A stretch of 64,000 bases of DNA, taken from assembly GCF_014696225.1 (NCBI RefSeq), contig NZ_JACJPV010000023.1, positions 1-64,000 of the forward strand, given 5' to 3'. Below, piece by piece: positions 8,594 through 18,037 of the stretch. Source of the DNA: Anabaena sp. FACHB-1237 (GTDB taxonomy: Bacteria; Cyanobacteriota; Cyanobacteriia; Cyanobacteriales; Nostocaceae). The notes under the pieces were generated by a model. It did not search any database. It worked only from the letters and a program-made list of their open reading frames with translations, and was not told the origin of the DNA. Position 1 is the stretch's first letter. Every line of letters begins with the position of its first letter. The translations under genes and the position numbers were made by a program.

Positions 8594-10219
8594 ATGACTC
8601 AAAAACAATTGTTGTCACAAGATAGGAATGTAGATCAAGTTTTATTGGCTGATGTGTTAGTGATTGGTGGTGGTCCTGCTGGAACTTGGTCTGCGTGGGG
8701 TGCTGCTAATGTTGGAGCGAAGGTAGTTTTGGTGGATAAAGGCTATTGTGGTACAAGTGGTTGTGCTGCTGCATCAGGTAATGGTGTGTGGTATGTTCCA
8801 CCAGAAACCGACGGTAGGGAAGCGGCAATGGCTTCTAGGGAGGCTTTGGGAGGATTTTTGTCTAGGCGTGATTGGATGCAACGGGTTCTGGATCAAACTT
8901 ATGTGAATATTAACCAATTAGCTGATTGGGGTTATCCGTTCCCTACGGATGGGGAAGGTAAGCCTTATCGGCGCAGTCTCCAGGGTCCAGAATATATGCG
9001 CTTGATGCGGCAACAAGTAAATCGAGCAGGGGTAAAAGTTTTAGATCATAGTCCTGCTTTACAGTTGTTGGTAGATGCGGAAGGTACGGTGGCTGGGGCA
9101 GTAGGGGTTAACCGTCAGAGCGGTAAGAAATGGATTGTGCGATCGCATTCGGTAATTATTGCCACTGGTGGTTGTGCTTTTTTGAGTAAAGCATTGGGTT
9201 GCAATGTGCTAACAGGGGATGGATATTTGATGGCGGCGGAAGCTGGTGCGGATATGTCAGGAATGGAGTTTTCTAATGCTTACGGTATTGCTCCTGCTTT
9301 TTCTTCGGTCACTAAAACTTTATTCTATAACTGGGCAACTTTTACTTACGCTGATGGTACTCCTATCCCCTATGCTGGTTCCCAAAAAGGGCGTTCGGTT
9401 ATAGCCAAAACATTACTAACACAGCCGGTTTACGCCATTATTGACAAGGCAACGGAAGAAATGCAGGTGGCAATGCGGTTATCTCAACCCAATTTCTTTT
9501 TACCTTTTGATCGTGCTGGTATTAATCCTTTTACTCAACGCTTCCCTATTACTTTACGTTTGGAAGGAACTGTACGCGGTACTGGTGGTATTAGAATCAC
9601 TGATTATACCTGTGCTACTTCTGTGGGTGGGCTTTATGCTGCGGGTGATGCGGCTACTAGAGAGTTAATTTGTGGAGGTTTTACTGGTGGTGGTAGTCAT
9701 AATGCGGCTTGGGCAATATCTTCAGGGTATTGGGCAGGACGGTCGGCGGCTACATATTCCTATAGTTTGGGTGCGCAAGCTAACCAAAGGACTGTTTATG
9801 CTGTGGGTACGGTGGGGTTTGTCTCTGGTGGTGATAAGCAGTTTCACTGCGAGGATGTTATCAAGGCTACTCAAGCAGAGGTGTTTCCATATAATCACAA
9901 TTATTTCCGTAATCAACGAACTTTGACGGAATCGTTGCACAGGTTACATTCTCTCTGGGATGAGATTCGCAACAGTGATGTAGTAAACAATAGCAATATT
10001 GTCCGCTCTAGGGAGTCTGCTGCAATGGTAGCAACAGCTAGATGGATCTACAGTAGTGCTTTAGAACGCAAGGAAACACGAGGTATGCACAAACATTTGG
10101 ATTATCCGGAACAGGATCCTAATCAATTACATTATTTAATTAGTGGTGGTTTAGATCAAGTATGGGTAAAAGCTACACCTATACAGGAAAGAAGGGTGGA
10201 AGAATTTGTGATTATGTAG
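8594..10219 (+). CDS. FAD-dependent oxidoreductase (fumarate reductase / AprA-like flavoprotein)
   Basis: A 541-aa flavoprotein of the succinate dehydrogenase/fumarate reductase/adenylylsulfate reductase superfamily. The N-terminal dinucleotide fold is VLVIGGGPAG (21-30), followed by VVLVDKGYCGTSGCAAASG. An internal VIIATGG motif and a late GGLYAAGDAA motif complete the FAD site. There is no signal peptide or membrane segment, so it is cytosolic. The next gene encodes a small 2x[4Fe-4S] ferredoxin of AprB-like layout, and the pair probably works as a flavin-iron-sulfur oxidoreductase. The substrate is unknown. RBS AAGAGG sits just before the ATG. It is not one of the housekeeping SdhA/NadB/FrdA forms by visible sequence. 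Confidence 0.85.
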   Translation: MTQKQLLSQDRNVDQVLLADVLVIGGGPAGTWSAWGAANVGAKVVLVDKGYCGTSGCAAASGNGVWYVPPETDGREAAMASREALGGFLSRRDWMQRVLDQTYVNINQLADWGYPFPTDGEGKPYRRSLQGPEYMRLMRQQVNRAGVKVLDHSPALQLLVDAEGTVAGAVGVNRQSGKKWIVRSHSVIIATGGCAFLSKALGCNVLTGDGYLMAAEAGADMSGMEFSNAYGIAPAFSSVTKTLFYNWATFTYADGTPIPYAGSQKGRSVIAKTLLTQPVYAIIDKATEEMQVAMRLSQPNFFLPFDRAGINPFTQRFPITLRLEGTVRGTGGIRITDYTCATSVGGLYAAGDAATRELICGGFTGGGSHNAAWAISSGYWAGRSAATYSYSLGAQANQRTVYAVGTVGFVSGGDKQFHCEDVIKATQAEVFPYNHNYFRNQRTLTESLHRLHSLWDEIRNSDVVNNSNIVRSRESAAMVATARWIYSSALERKETRGMHKHLDYPEQDPNQLHYLISGGLDQVWVKATPIQERRVEEFVIM

Positions 10220-10443
10220 TGAGGAAAAAACTTTTTATTAAGTTCTTGTGGGGTAGGTATTATCCAGATGATCTGGAAGTTTATCCTTCTAGGGTTTACG
10301 TAAAATAGAATGAAGGTAGAGGTAATTAATGAGTTACTTTTACAAGATAATCAGGGTTGTAATTACTTTTTATGTAAGTCCTATTCACAATAGAAGAGGT
10401 GGGGGAGGTTCAATGTTTAATCAAGGTATTACTGGTAAATAAA

Positions 10444-10773
10444 ATGATTGAGTTAATTAGCGAATCCCGGTGCATTCAATGTAATCTCTGTGTTAAGGTT
10501 TGCCCAACAAATGTTTTTGAGAAGGTACTAAATGCAGTTCCAAAAATTGCTAGGCAAGGTGATTGTCAAACTTGTTTTATGTGTGAGTTATATTGTCCTG
10601 TGGATGCTTTGTATGTTTCACCTGATGTAGAACCATTAACAGGAATTGATGAACAATCGTTGGTGGAAAGGGAACTTTTAGGAAGTTATCGTAAAAATAT
10701 TGGTTGGGGAAAGTCTGTGATGGGTAGGGCTAAACAAGATGCAACATATCAATTGTTACAAAAGATGAAATAA
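10444..10773 (+). CDS. 2x[4Fe-4S] ferredoxin, probable partner of the flavoprotein
   Basis: A 109-aa ferredoxin-like protein. Two cluster-binding motifs are complete: C10-x2-C13-x2-C16-x3-C20-P and C41-x2-C44-x2-C47-x3-C51-P. The ATG at 10444 (MIELISESRC) is preferred over an in-frame start at 10399, because bacterial-type ferredoxins begin close to the first Cys motif. About 45 residues follow the second motif (VERELLGSYRKNIGWG), longer than a minimal ferredoxin and possibly a docking tail. It follows the FAD protein by about 220 bp, in the order seen in AprA-AprB pairs. It probably shuttles electrons to or from that flavin. Confidence 0.88.
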   Translation: MIELISESRCIQCNLCVKVCPTNVFEKVLNAVPKIARQGDCQTCFMCELYCPVDALYVSPDVEPLTGIDEQSLVERELLGSYRKNIGWGKSVMGRAKQDATYQLLQKMK

Positions 10774-10798
10774 ACTATCAAAAATAATCGGAGTTATT

Positions 10799-11746
10799 AT
10801 GAAACTCATTTTGCCAGTAGAAATTGCTCATGAAATTGAGCCGCATTTACCTGAAACCACTGCTGTATTGTCTGTAGATAGTGAGGGTAATATAGATGGT
10901 GATGCTACAGATGCGGAAGTTTATTTTAGTTGGTTTTATCTCAAACCTACTACTTTACATCGAGTATTAGATGCTGCACCTTTATTACGTTGGCATCATG
11001 CTCCAAATGCGGGTGTAAATCATATTTTGACTCCAAAATATTTAGAACGGGATTTGATATTGACTAATGGTGCTGGAGTGCATGGTATTCCTATTGCTGA
11101 ATTTGTGATTACTTATCTACTGGCTTATTCTAAACAATTACCAAGTTTATATCAGCAATACAATGAGCGTAATTGGCAAAGAGGTTTACCAATTCAAGAA
11201 TTATTTGAGAAAACTTTATTGATTATTGGTGCTGGTGGTATTGGTCAAGAAATCGCTGTTCGTGCTAAGGCGTTTGGAATGCGTATTTTTGGTAGTTCTC
11301 GTCATCCAAAACTATTACCAAACTTTGATAAAGTAGTCGGGGCTAACAAATGGAAAGAACTACTTCCAGAAGTAGAATTTGTGGTGATTGCCACACCTTT
11401 AACGCCAGAAACCAAGGGCATGATTGATCTAGAAACCCTGCGTTTATTTCGCCCTGATTCTTATTTAATTAATATTGCGCGGGGAGCGATTGTTGATGAA
11501 TCTGCACTTAGCCAGGCTGTAGAACAAGGTTGGATTGCTGGGGCGGCTTTAGATACAGTATTTACAGAACCTCTACCACCGGAAAGTCCTTTGTGGACGT
11601 TACCAAATGTCTTTATTACCCCCCATTGTTCTGGAAATTCGCCTAGAGTTAAAGGGAGAACCATTGCCCTATTTTTAGAAAACTTCACGCGCTATCGTCA
11701 AGGACAACAATTACGCAATGTGGTTGATAAAACTGCTGGTTATTAA
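10799..11746 (+). CDS. D-isomer-specific 2-hydroxyacid dehydrogenase
   Basis: An NAD(P)-dependent dehydrogenase interconverting a 2-keto acid and a D-2-hydroxy acid. The Rossmann motif GAGGIG lies at 144-149, inside LLIIGAGGIGQE. The catalytic triad is assigned as R228 (NIARGAIVDE), E257 (FTEPLPPESP) and H276 (ITPHCSGNSP). At 315 aa it has the standard length, and it lacks the C-terminal ACT domain of PGDH, so it is not the serine-pathway SerA. It lies 25 bp after the ferredoxin and is probably cotranscribed. The substrate is not predictable; a role with the flavoprotein pair is suggested only by position. Confidence 0.9.
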   Translation: MKLILPVEIAHEIEPHLPETTAVLSVDSEGNIDGDATDAEVYFSWFYLKPTTLHRVLDAAPLLRWHHAPNAGVNHILTPKYLERDLILTNGAGVHGIPIAEFVITYLLAYSKQLPSLYQQYNERNWQRGLPIQELFEKTLLIIGAGGIGQEIAVRAKAFGMRIFGSSRHPKLLPNFDKVVGANKWKELLPEVEFVVIATPLTPETKGMIDLETLRLFRPDSYLINIARGAIVDESALSQAVEQGWIAGAALDTVFTEPLPPESPLWTLPNVFITPHCSGNSPRVKGRTIALFLENFTRYRQGQQLRNVVDKTAGY

Positions 11747-11809
11747 ATAATAATAAATAATAAAACAATTATAGGTCAAAGTAAGTTGACTTGTGAATTT
11801 TCAATATAG

Positions 11810-13027
11810 ATGACGCAAATTATGGAGTACAGCTTATTTAGTCGGTTGGGTGAAATAGCTATACTATTTTTAAAATTGGGTGTTATTGGTTTTGGTGGAC
11901 CTGTTGCCCATATTGCCATGATTGAAGATGAAGTAGTCAAGCGTCGTCGGTGGTTGACACAAGACCATTTTCTCGATTTATTAGGTGCAACGAATTTGAT
12001 ACCTGGTCCTAATTCTACAGAAATGGCTATTCATGTTGGTTATATTTATGCAGGATGGTTAGGGTTGATTGTATCGGGTGTTTGTTTTATATTACCTGCT
12101 GTTTTAATAACGGGGGTGTTTGGGTGGGTTTATGTTAATTATGGTGGTTTACCTCAGTTTGCTCCGTTACTGTATGGGGTTAAGCCTGCTGTTTTGGCGG
12201 TTATGGTCAATGCTGTTTGGGGTTTGGCAAAAAAAGCAATTAAAAATTGTCAATTGTTGATGATTGCTACGGGTGTAGGGTTATTGGTATTAATTTGGCA
12301 AGTGAATGAAGTGGTTGCTTTGTTGTTTGGAGGACTGTTAGGTATGATTTGGTTACGTTCTGGAGGTCAATTCGGACCTCCAGGAAATAAGTTTAATCTA
12401 TTGATTGCTTTTTTGACTACAAGCGTAACGTTACAAACAACATCCACTTTCAGTGCTGTGGCTAGTGCTTCTATTCCTTTATGGCAATTGGGATGGTTCT
12501 TTTTAAGGGTCGGTTGTGTTTTGTTTGGTGGTGGTTATGTGTTAATTGCTTTTTTACAACAAGGGTTGGTTCAAGAGTATGGTTGGTTGACTCAACAGCA
12601 ATTGTTGGATGCGATCGCTGTTGGGCAATTTACTCCTGGACCTGTGCTATCTACTGCTACTTTTATTGGCTATGTGTTGGCTGATGTTCCTGGTGCGATG
12701 GTGGCTACTGTTGGTATTTTTTTACCGTCTTTTGTGTTTGTTGTTGCTTTAAATCCAGTTATTCCCCGCTTACGTGGTTCTGCTCGGATGAAATCTTTTT
12801 TAGATGCTGTGAATGCCAGCACTGTGGCTCTGATGGCGGTGGCGGTTTTGCAACTGGGTATGGCTACTTTAAATGTGGTAAAACCACCTTATGTAGATGT
12901 TTTAGGGATAGCGATCGCACTCATTTCCACAATTTTGATTACCCGCTATCACATTAATTCTGCTTGGCTAGTTTTAGCTAGTAGTTTAATTGGTTACATT
13001 GCCATAGCATTAGGTTATATCAAATAA
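11810..13027 (+). CDS. chrA: ChrA-family chromate/anion transporter
   Basis: A 405-aa inner-membrane protein made of two homologous CHR halves. The first carries LGVIGFGGPVAHIAM and NLIPGPNSTEMAIHVGY; the second repeats the pattern with RVGCVLFGGGYVLIAF and FTPGPVLSTATFIGY. About ten or more hydrophobic helices are visible. In this family chromate leaves the cell by proton-linked transport, and sulfate-like anions have been considered as substrates. Placement at the end of a redox gene run suggests resistance to, or export of, an oxyanion. A second possible start at Met5 (MEYSLF) would change little. Confidence 0.9.
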   Translation: MTQIMEYSLFSRLGEIAILFLKLGVIGFGGPVAHIAMIEDEVVKRRRWLTQDHFLDLLGATNLIPGPNSTEMAIHVGYIYAGWLGLIVSGVCFILPAVLITGVFGWVYVNYGGLPQFAPLLYGVKPAVLAVMVNAVWGLAKKAIKNCQLLMIATGVGLLVLIWQVNEVVALLFGGLLGMIWLRSGGQFGPPGNKFNLLIAFLTTSVTLQTTSTFSAVASASIPLWQLGWFFLRVGCVLFGGGYVLIAFLQQGLVQEYGWLTQQQLLDAIAVGQFTPGPVLSTATFIGYVLADVPGAMVATVGIFLPSFVFVVALNPVIPRLRGSARMKSFLDAVNASTVALMAVAVLQLGMATLNVVKPPYVDVLGIAIALISTILITRYHINSAWLVLASSLIGYIAIALGYIK

Positions 13028-13218
13028 AAATTGTTGAATATCTTAGCAGAGAAAATTCACAGAGAGGATTTGTCAGCAAACCCTAATTAGAGAAATATTT
13101 TTTTTACAGCAGATTGGAGATTTATGAAGTACATTAGCCTATTGAACTTCAAGTATTAAAACTATCTTCTAAAATTGACGTACCTCATTTACTCCAAAAG
13201 TGCTGTCATTATTTACTG

Positions 13219-13752
13219 TTAATCATCATCATCATCAGCAGGAGCATTTAGCTGTGAAGCAATTGGTTGACTACTTTGACCAATTAAAAATCTAAAAAAA
13301 CGATTAAGTCGCTTCATACCACTCAAAGTAATTAAAGTCAAAAATCCTCCCAACAATCCCATTTGCCACAAACCACAACCAATAGCTGCTCCTAATCCTG
13401 CCGCTGTCCAAACACAGGCCGCTGTAGTCAAACCCCGTACTTTTGGCACTTCAGAATTTCTGGGAGATTCTTGCAAAATTAATCCTGCACCAAGAAAGCC
13501 TATACCAGTAGTTACACCTTGAATAGTACGACTCAGAGCATTAGTCGCAGCGAAGGAACTATCACCTTCAGCTTGCAAAGGAATCATCACAAATAATGCT
13601 GCTCCCATAGTCACCAGCATAAATGTCCTCATCCCTGCTGCTCTACCACCTTTCTGGCGATTCAATCCAATTATGCAACCGACTAAAAGTGCCAGTATTA
13701 ATCTAAAACCTATATGTATCCAATCATCGGCAGCCAAAAACATTACACTCAT
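13219..13752 (-). CDS. MgtC/SapB family membrane protein
   Basis: A 177-aa membrane protein with about four helices. The family signature is clear: LILALLVGCIIGLNRQ, GRAAGMRTFMLVTMGAALF and GIGFLGAGLIL, with the conserved GLxR-like and RT motifs. MgtC proteins are linked to Mg2+ limitation and to control of F-type ATPase or phosphate homeostasis in other bacteria. The C-terminus ends in a short run of Asp residues (coded by repeated ATC on the + strand), an oddity that may be slippage-prone. It is convergent with chrA and alone on its strand here. No Mg2+ leader element was recognised upstream. Confidence 0.88.
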   Translation of the reverse strand: MSVMFLAADDWIHIGFRLILALLVGCIIGLNRQKGGRAAGMRTFMLVTMGAALFVMIPLQAEGDSSFAATNALSRTIQGVTTGIGFLGAGLILQESPRNSEVPKVRGLTTAACVWTAAGLGAAIGCGLWQMGLLGGFLTLITLSGMKRLNRFFRFLIGQSSQPIASQLNAPADDDDD

Positions 13753-14117
13753 GGATTGATTCCTCTGAAAGATGGAACGGAGTTTTGCACCTATTACCCA
13801 CAGGAGAAAAGATTACCTATTGATGATTGCAGCAAATCCAACTCCAGTAATTTGATAGGTTTAAAGTAGTTTGTTTTTACTTTAACATAAAATTAACAAT
13901 AAGTAAAATAACTGAGATATGATCAACACTATTTAGGGCAAGAATTGCTCGCCTTTGATAATCAATCTACTTCAGTCGTTTAGGTGTAATAGCTTCAGCT
14001 AATTGAGCAGGTAAAGTTGCATCCTTAAACATTTATCTTGGGGGGAATAACTTTTTTTCTTTTCAAAATAGAAATCTGCCCCTCGCTACTTCTGATATAC
14101 ATGCTTATAAATAATCA
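13753..14117. other. Intergenic region upstream of mgtC-like gene
   Basis: About 365 bp. It holds the mgtC-like promoter side and a 21-codon minus-strand frame (roughly 13968-14033, starting MFKDATLPAQLAEAITP) that might be a gene-end relic. Nothing else could be supported. Confidence 0.3.
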
Positions 14118-15425
14118 TTAAGAAAGTAATCCCATTTCCTCATATATAGGTTTTACCACTTTTCTAATATTTGAGATTTTTCTAGCAAAAAAATAAACTC
14201 CAAACACACAACAAGTACCACCAAAAAATAAAGCATTAGCAACACCAATATAATGCGCTAACCCCCCGAAAAATAAATTACCTAAAGGCAAGATTCCCAC
14301 AAACGTAGTCATAAATATACTAGTTACCCGTCCCCTTTTATCTTCTTCCACCAAAATTAATTGCATAAAATTATTAATTGCAGCTAGAGTTAAAGTATTA
14401 GTTAACCCCACAATAAAAATTAACACCAAACAAAATTCTAGCCGTGTTGAGCGAGAAAATAATATTAACGATACTCCCAGCACTAGGGTAGAAATTGCCA
14501 TAACCGTTTCTAATCCTATTACCTTCTTGCGTCGCACCAGATAAATACCAGAAAAAATAGAACCAAAGGCCGTAGAAGTCATCAGAAAACCCATCGTTTC
14601 CGCATTGCCCTTTAGCACTTCCTTAGCAAACATCGGCATCATATTTACATAAGTCATTGCCATAAAACAAACTATAACTTGCAATATTAAAATAGACCTA
14701 ATAGGCACGAAATTATAGACAAAAATAAATCCTTCTTTCAAATTATGCCAAATTTTTGTAGATTCGGATTTAGATGGATTATTGATATTTGGTTTTATCC
14801 GGATCGTGAAGATAACTAACATAAAAGGCAAATAGCTAATAGCATCTACTAAAAAACATAAACCTACTCCATTTCTAGCAATTATCAAACCCCCAATCAT
14901 CGGACTAACAAATTTAGCTGTATTAATTAAAAATGAATGCACAGCCATTGCACTATAAGTCTCGCTTCTGTTTTCTAGCAATCTGGGGATAGTTACTTGA
15001 CGTGCTGGTAAATCAAAAGATTTGACTATGCCCTGAAGAATACCAATGATTATAATATCTGTAAAGTTTATCTGATTACTAACAGTTAAAAAAGTTAGCA
15101 GTGAAGATAGGAAAATAGATATTATCTGGGTAGTTAATAGAACATATTTTAAATTCCATCTATCTAATAATACCCCTACCAATGGTGTAATCACCAAACC
15201 CATAACTTGATTGCTAAAGCCAGCTATGCCAACTAACATGACTGAATTTGTTAATTGATAAACTAGCCAAACTAAGGCAATTTGTGTCATCCAAGATCCG
15301 AAAAAAGATACGCTTTCCCCAATCAAAAAACCAAATAAATTTGGTGGTATAATTGCAGGTGAAATTTTCAAAAGAGCAAATATTTTGTTGCTTTTCTTCA
15401 ATGAAGTTCTATTCTTTTGTAACAT
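14118..15425 (-). CDS. Major facilitator superfamily transporter (MFS_3/EntS-like)
   Basis: A 435-aa inner-membrane protein with about 12 hydrophobic segments, likely an exporter of a small molecule or siderophore-like compound. The MFS_3 group is suggested by FFGSWMTQIALVWLVYQLT at helix 1, by VGVLLDRWNLKYVLL (the loop 2-3 motif), and by SFDLPARQVTIPRLL, typical of EntS-like exporters. The N-terminus is cytosolic and Lys-rich. The short distance (34 bp) to the SDR gene upstream on the same strand suggests cotranscription. The transported compound is unknown. Confidence 0.85.
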   Translation of the reverse strand: MLQKNRTSLKKSNKIFALLKISPAIIPPNLFGFLIGESVSFFGSWMTQIALVWLVYQLTNSVMLVGIAGFSNQVMGLVITPLVGVLLDRWNLKYVLLTTQIISIFLSSLLTFLTVSNQINFTDIIIIGILQGIVKSFDLPARQVTIPRLLENRSETYSAMAVHSFLINTAKFVSPMIGGLIIARNGVGLCFLVDAISYLPFMLVIFTIRIKPNINNPSKSESTKIWHNLKEGFIFVYNFVPIRSILILQVIVCFMAMTYVNMMPMFAKEVLKGNAETMGFLMTSTAFGSIFSGIYLVRRKKVIGLETVMAISTLVLGVSLILFSRSTRLEFCLVLIFIVGLTNTLTLAAINNFMQLILVEEDKRGRVTSIFMTTFVGILPLGNLFFGGLAHYIGVANALFFGGTCCVFGVYFFARKISNIRKVVKPIYEEMGLLS

Positions 15426-15459
15426 TAATATTACCTATTTTTCGGTCTAATTGTGATTA

Positions 15460-16209
15460 TCATCGGTCTTGCAGCGTTGGACGAATCAAGATTTCATTTA
15501 CATTTACGTGCTGTGGTTGGGTAACAGCATAGACTATTGCTGATGCTATATCTTCACTTTGTAATGGTGTAATTGCTTTGCGTCTGGCTTCAATTTCTTG
15601 CTTGGCTAATATATCAGTAATATGGTGATCAATTTCTGTTTCTACTAAACCAGGCTCAATAATAGTAACACGAATATTATCTTGATATACTTCTTGTCTT
15701 AACGCTTCCGAAAAGGCATTTACACCCCATTTAGTTACATTATAAGCAGACATTCCTGCACGAGCGATGCGTCCAGCTACGGAAGAAATATTAACAATAT
15801 GTCCTGATTTTTGCGCCTTAAATATGGGTAACACTGTGTAAGTTGTGTACATCAATGCGAGAACATTAATATCAATCATTTTGCGCCAATTGGAAGGATC
15901 TGCATTTTCGATTCTGCCTGGAAATGACACTCCTGCGTTGTTGACTAAAATATCTATCTGTCCATATTCTGCTTTTGCTTTTTGTACAATATTTTTAACT
16001 TGAGTTTCATCTGTAATATCTGCAACAACTAGTAATGCTTTTCCGCCATTATCAGTAATATGTTTTGCTAATTCTTCTAGACGTTCTACCCTTCTAGCAG
16101 CAATGACTACTTTCGCGCCCTCTGCTGCTAAAGCGATCGCTGTAGCCTTCCCAATTCCTGAAGATGCTCCTGTAATAATAGCTACTTTACTTTCTAATTT
16201 ATTTACCAT
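15460..16209 (-). CDS. Short-chain dehydrogenase/reductase (YdfG-like)
   Basis: A 249-aa NAD(P)-dependent oxidoreductase. TGASSGIG near the N-terminus binds the cofactor, and AARRVERLEEL suggests an NADP preference. NNAG is in VNNAGVSFPG, and the catalytic Ser and YxxxK appear as NISSVAG and SAYNVTKWG. The start at 16209 (MVNKLESK) is chosen over the longer frame from 16284, because SDR proteins begin just before the first beta strand and the longer N-terminus has no family likeness. It resembles the serine/3-hydroxy-acid dehydrogenase subgroup of SDRs, but the substrate is uncertain. The MFS gene follows on the same strand. Confidence 0.87.
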   Translation of the reverse strand: MVNKLESKVAIITGASSGIGKATAIALAAEGAKVVIAARRVERLEELAKHITDNGGKALLVVADITDETQVKNIVQKAKAEYGQIDILVNNAGVSFPGRIENADPSNWRKMIDINVLALMYTTYTVLPIFKAQKSGHIVNISSVAGRIARAGMSAYNVTKWGVNAFSEALRQEVYQDNIRVTIIEPGLVETEIDHHITDILAKQEIEARRKAITPLQSEDIASAIVYAVTQPQHVNVNEILIRPTLQDR

Positions 16210-16350
16210 AACCCATAGATCAACTAATTTTCTATTATATAGTACGGTATTTTGATAAAAATACTGTAGATTTAAAATAAACATATCACAGGGGCTAGAA
16301 AAAGCAATAGAAATTCAGCAAACTTCAAGATGAGTAAGTTATATAAAATA

Positions 16351-16472
16351 GTAGCTTCGCGTGTTAGCTAAGTGTATTAGACGCAAACAAATATTAGTAA
16401 AACAAAGCACTTACGGTGTGTTAAATGCAAAATTTCAAATTTTGAATTTCTCAACTTCATACCTGAGTTCAC
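16351..16472. repeat. Diverged copy of the 49515-49639 palindromic repeat family
   Basis: The stretch 16432-16471 matches the inner right part of the element at 49515-49639 (TTTCAAATTTTGAATTTCTC, then TTCATACCTGAGTTCA). The left part is only weakly similar, and the terminal GGCGTTGCTGAA is not kept. It lies in the secD upstream region. Confidence 0.6.
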
Positions 16473-16615
16473 CAATACCAGATTGTGAATAGAAAAGTAA
16501 AATTGTAGATTGGGTTTTGTTTCTCAATGTTACTAATGATTTGGCATGATTGGCCAACTCGTGAGAATGTGATTAACGGTACAATGTTATAGGTTTTTTA
16601 TCTTTTGAGTCTAGT

Positions 16616-18037
16616 ATGCAAAAACAGCAGTCGCTAGTAGCGTTAATTTTAGGGTTAATAGTAGCCGCAATTTGGGTGATTTTCACAATTCCTGTACCAT
16701 TGGGGTTGGATCTCAGGGGCGGTTCACAGTTGACTATCCAGGTAAAAACCTCCGCAGAAATTACCCAAATTACAGAACGGGAACTAGAAGCAGTAAAGAA
16801 AGTAGTAGAAAGGCGAATTAATAGTTTAGGCGTATCCGAACCTGTGATTCAAACCGTCAAGCCTAATAAAATTTTAGTCCAGTTACCTGGGGTAAATGAC
16901 CCACAACAAGCAGAACGGATATTAGGTGGTACTGCACAGTTGGAATTTCGTCTGCAAAAGCCCAACACTGAAACTCAGTTGTCAATTTTTTTAGCATCAC
17001 GGTCAGAAAAAAAGATCAAACAACAGGAGTTGAGAAAATCTAACGATCCTGGAGAAATTCAGAAAAACCAGGAAGAACTTAAGAAAATTCAACAGGCGAT
17101 CGCTGAATTATTCGAGAGTACGGACCCACCTCTCACAGGTAAATACCTCAAAGATGCTCAAGGCGAACCCACACAAAGTAATAATTGGAACGTAGCATTA
17201 CGTTTCAACACTCAAGGCGGTAAACTATTCGCAGAAATAACCAAAAAATTAGCTGGAACAGGACGCAGTATTGGTATTTTCCTAGATAGTGAATTGATCA
17301 GTTCTCCTTCAGTCGGTCCAGAATTTGCTGCCACTGGCATTACAGGAGGTAACGCAGTTATTACTGGTAAATTTACATTAGAAGAAGCCAACAACTTAGG
17401 AGTGCAACTACGGGGTGGAGCATTACCAGTACCAGTAGAAATTGCAGAAAGACGAACCGTAGGCGCGAGCTTAGGCAAAGACAGTATTCAAAGTAGCATC
17501 TATGCTGGCATTGGAGGTCTAACCTTAGTCTTTATTTTCATGATTGTGTACTATCGCTTGCCAGGCATGATCGCAAACATAGCATTAATCATCTATTCTT
17601 TATTAACCTGGGCAGCCTTCGCTTTATTAGGTATTACCCTTACCTTACCAGGAATAGCAGGATTTATTCTCAGTATTGGCATGGCTGTAGACGCTAATGT
17701 ATTAATTTTTGAACGTACAAGGGAAGAACTACGAGCAGGAAAATCCTTATATCGTTCTGTAGAATCTGGTTTTTACCGAGCATTTTCTAGTATTTTAGAT
17801 AGCAACGTAACTACTTGGATAGCCTGCGCTGCTTTATTTTGGTTGGGATCTGGCTTAGTTAAAGGTTTTGCTTTAACCTTAGCATTAGGTGTAGCCGTGA
17901 GTATGTTTAGTGCTATCACCTGTAGTCGCACATTAATGTTCTTGGTGATTTCTATTCATTCTTTGCGCAAACCTCAACTTTACTGTCCTAATCTTCCAGC
18001 AATTTCCACCACAAATAAAGGAGGGGTAATATCATGA
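16616..18037 (+). CDS. secD: Protein translocase subunit SecD
   Basis: Inner or thylakoid membrane component of the Sec machinery that, with SecF, uses the proton motive force to help proteins through SecYEG. The 473-aa protein starts with one transmembrane helix, followed by the family motif [16 protein letters not shown]. The large periplasmic/lumenal P1 region includes the [13 protein letters not shown] block. Five or so C-terminal helices carry the conserved [16 protein letters not shown] motif, in which the Asp is important for coupling. It overlaps secF by 4 bp, so translation is coupled. Confidence 0.95.
   Translation: MQKQQSLVALILGLIVAAIWVIFTIPVPLGLDLRGGSQLTIQVKTSAEITQITERELEAVKKVVERRINSLGVSEPVIQTVKPNKILVQLPGVNDPQQAERILGGTAQLEFRLQKPNTETQLSIFLASRSEKKIKQQELRKSNDPGEIQKNQEELKKIQQAIAELFESTDPPLTGKYLKDAQGEPTQSNNWNVALRFNTQGGKLFAEITKKLAGTGRSIGIFLDSELISSPSVGPEFAATGITGGNAVITGKFTLEEANNLGVQLRGGALPVPVEIAERRTVGASLGKDSIQSSIYAGIGGLTLVFIFMIVYYRLPGMIANIALIIYSLLTWAAFALLGITLTLPGIAGFILSIGMAVDANVLIFERTREELRAGKSLYRSVESGFYRAFSSILDSNVTTWIACAALFWLGSGLVKGFALTLALGVAVSMFSAITCSRTLMFLVISIHSLRKPQLYCPNLPAISTTNKGGVIS

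Noticed and set aside
9441-9926. Plus-strand ORFs of 75 and 84 codons inside the flavoprotein gene
   Set aside because: Out-of-frame shadows of a clearly conserved coding sequence.
10310-10393. 27-codon ORF starting MKVEVINELLLQDNQG between the flavoprotein and ferredoxin genes
   Set aside because: No ribosome site or recognisable family; could be a relic, not enough to annotate.
13968-14033. 21-codon minus-strand frame MFKDATLPAQLAEAITP...
   Set aside because: Too short and without context to call a gene; may be a relic of a gene end.
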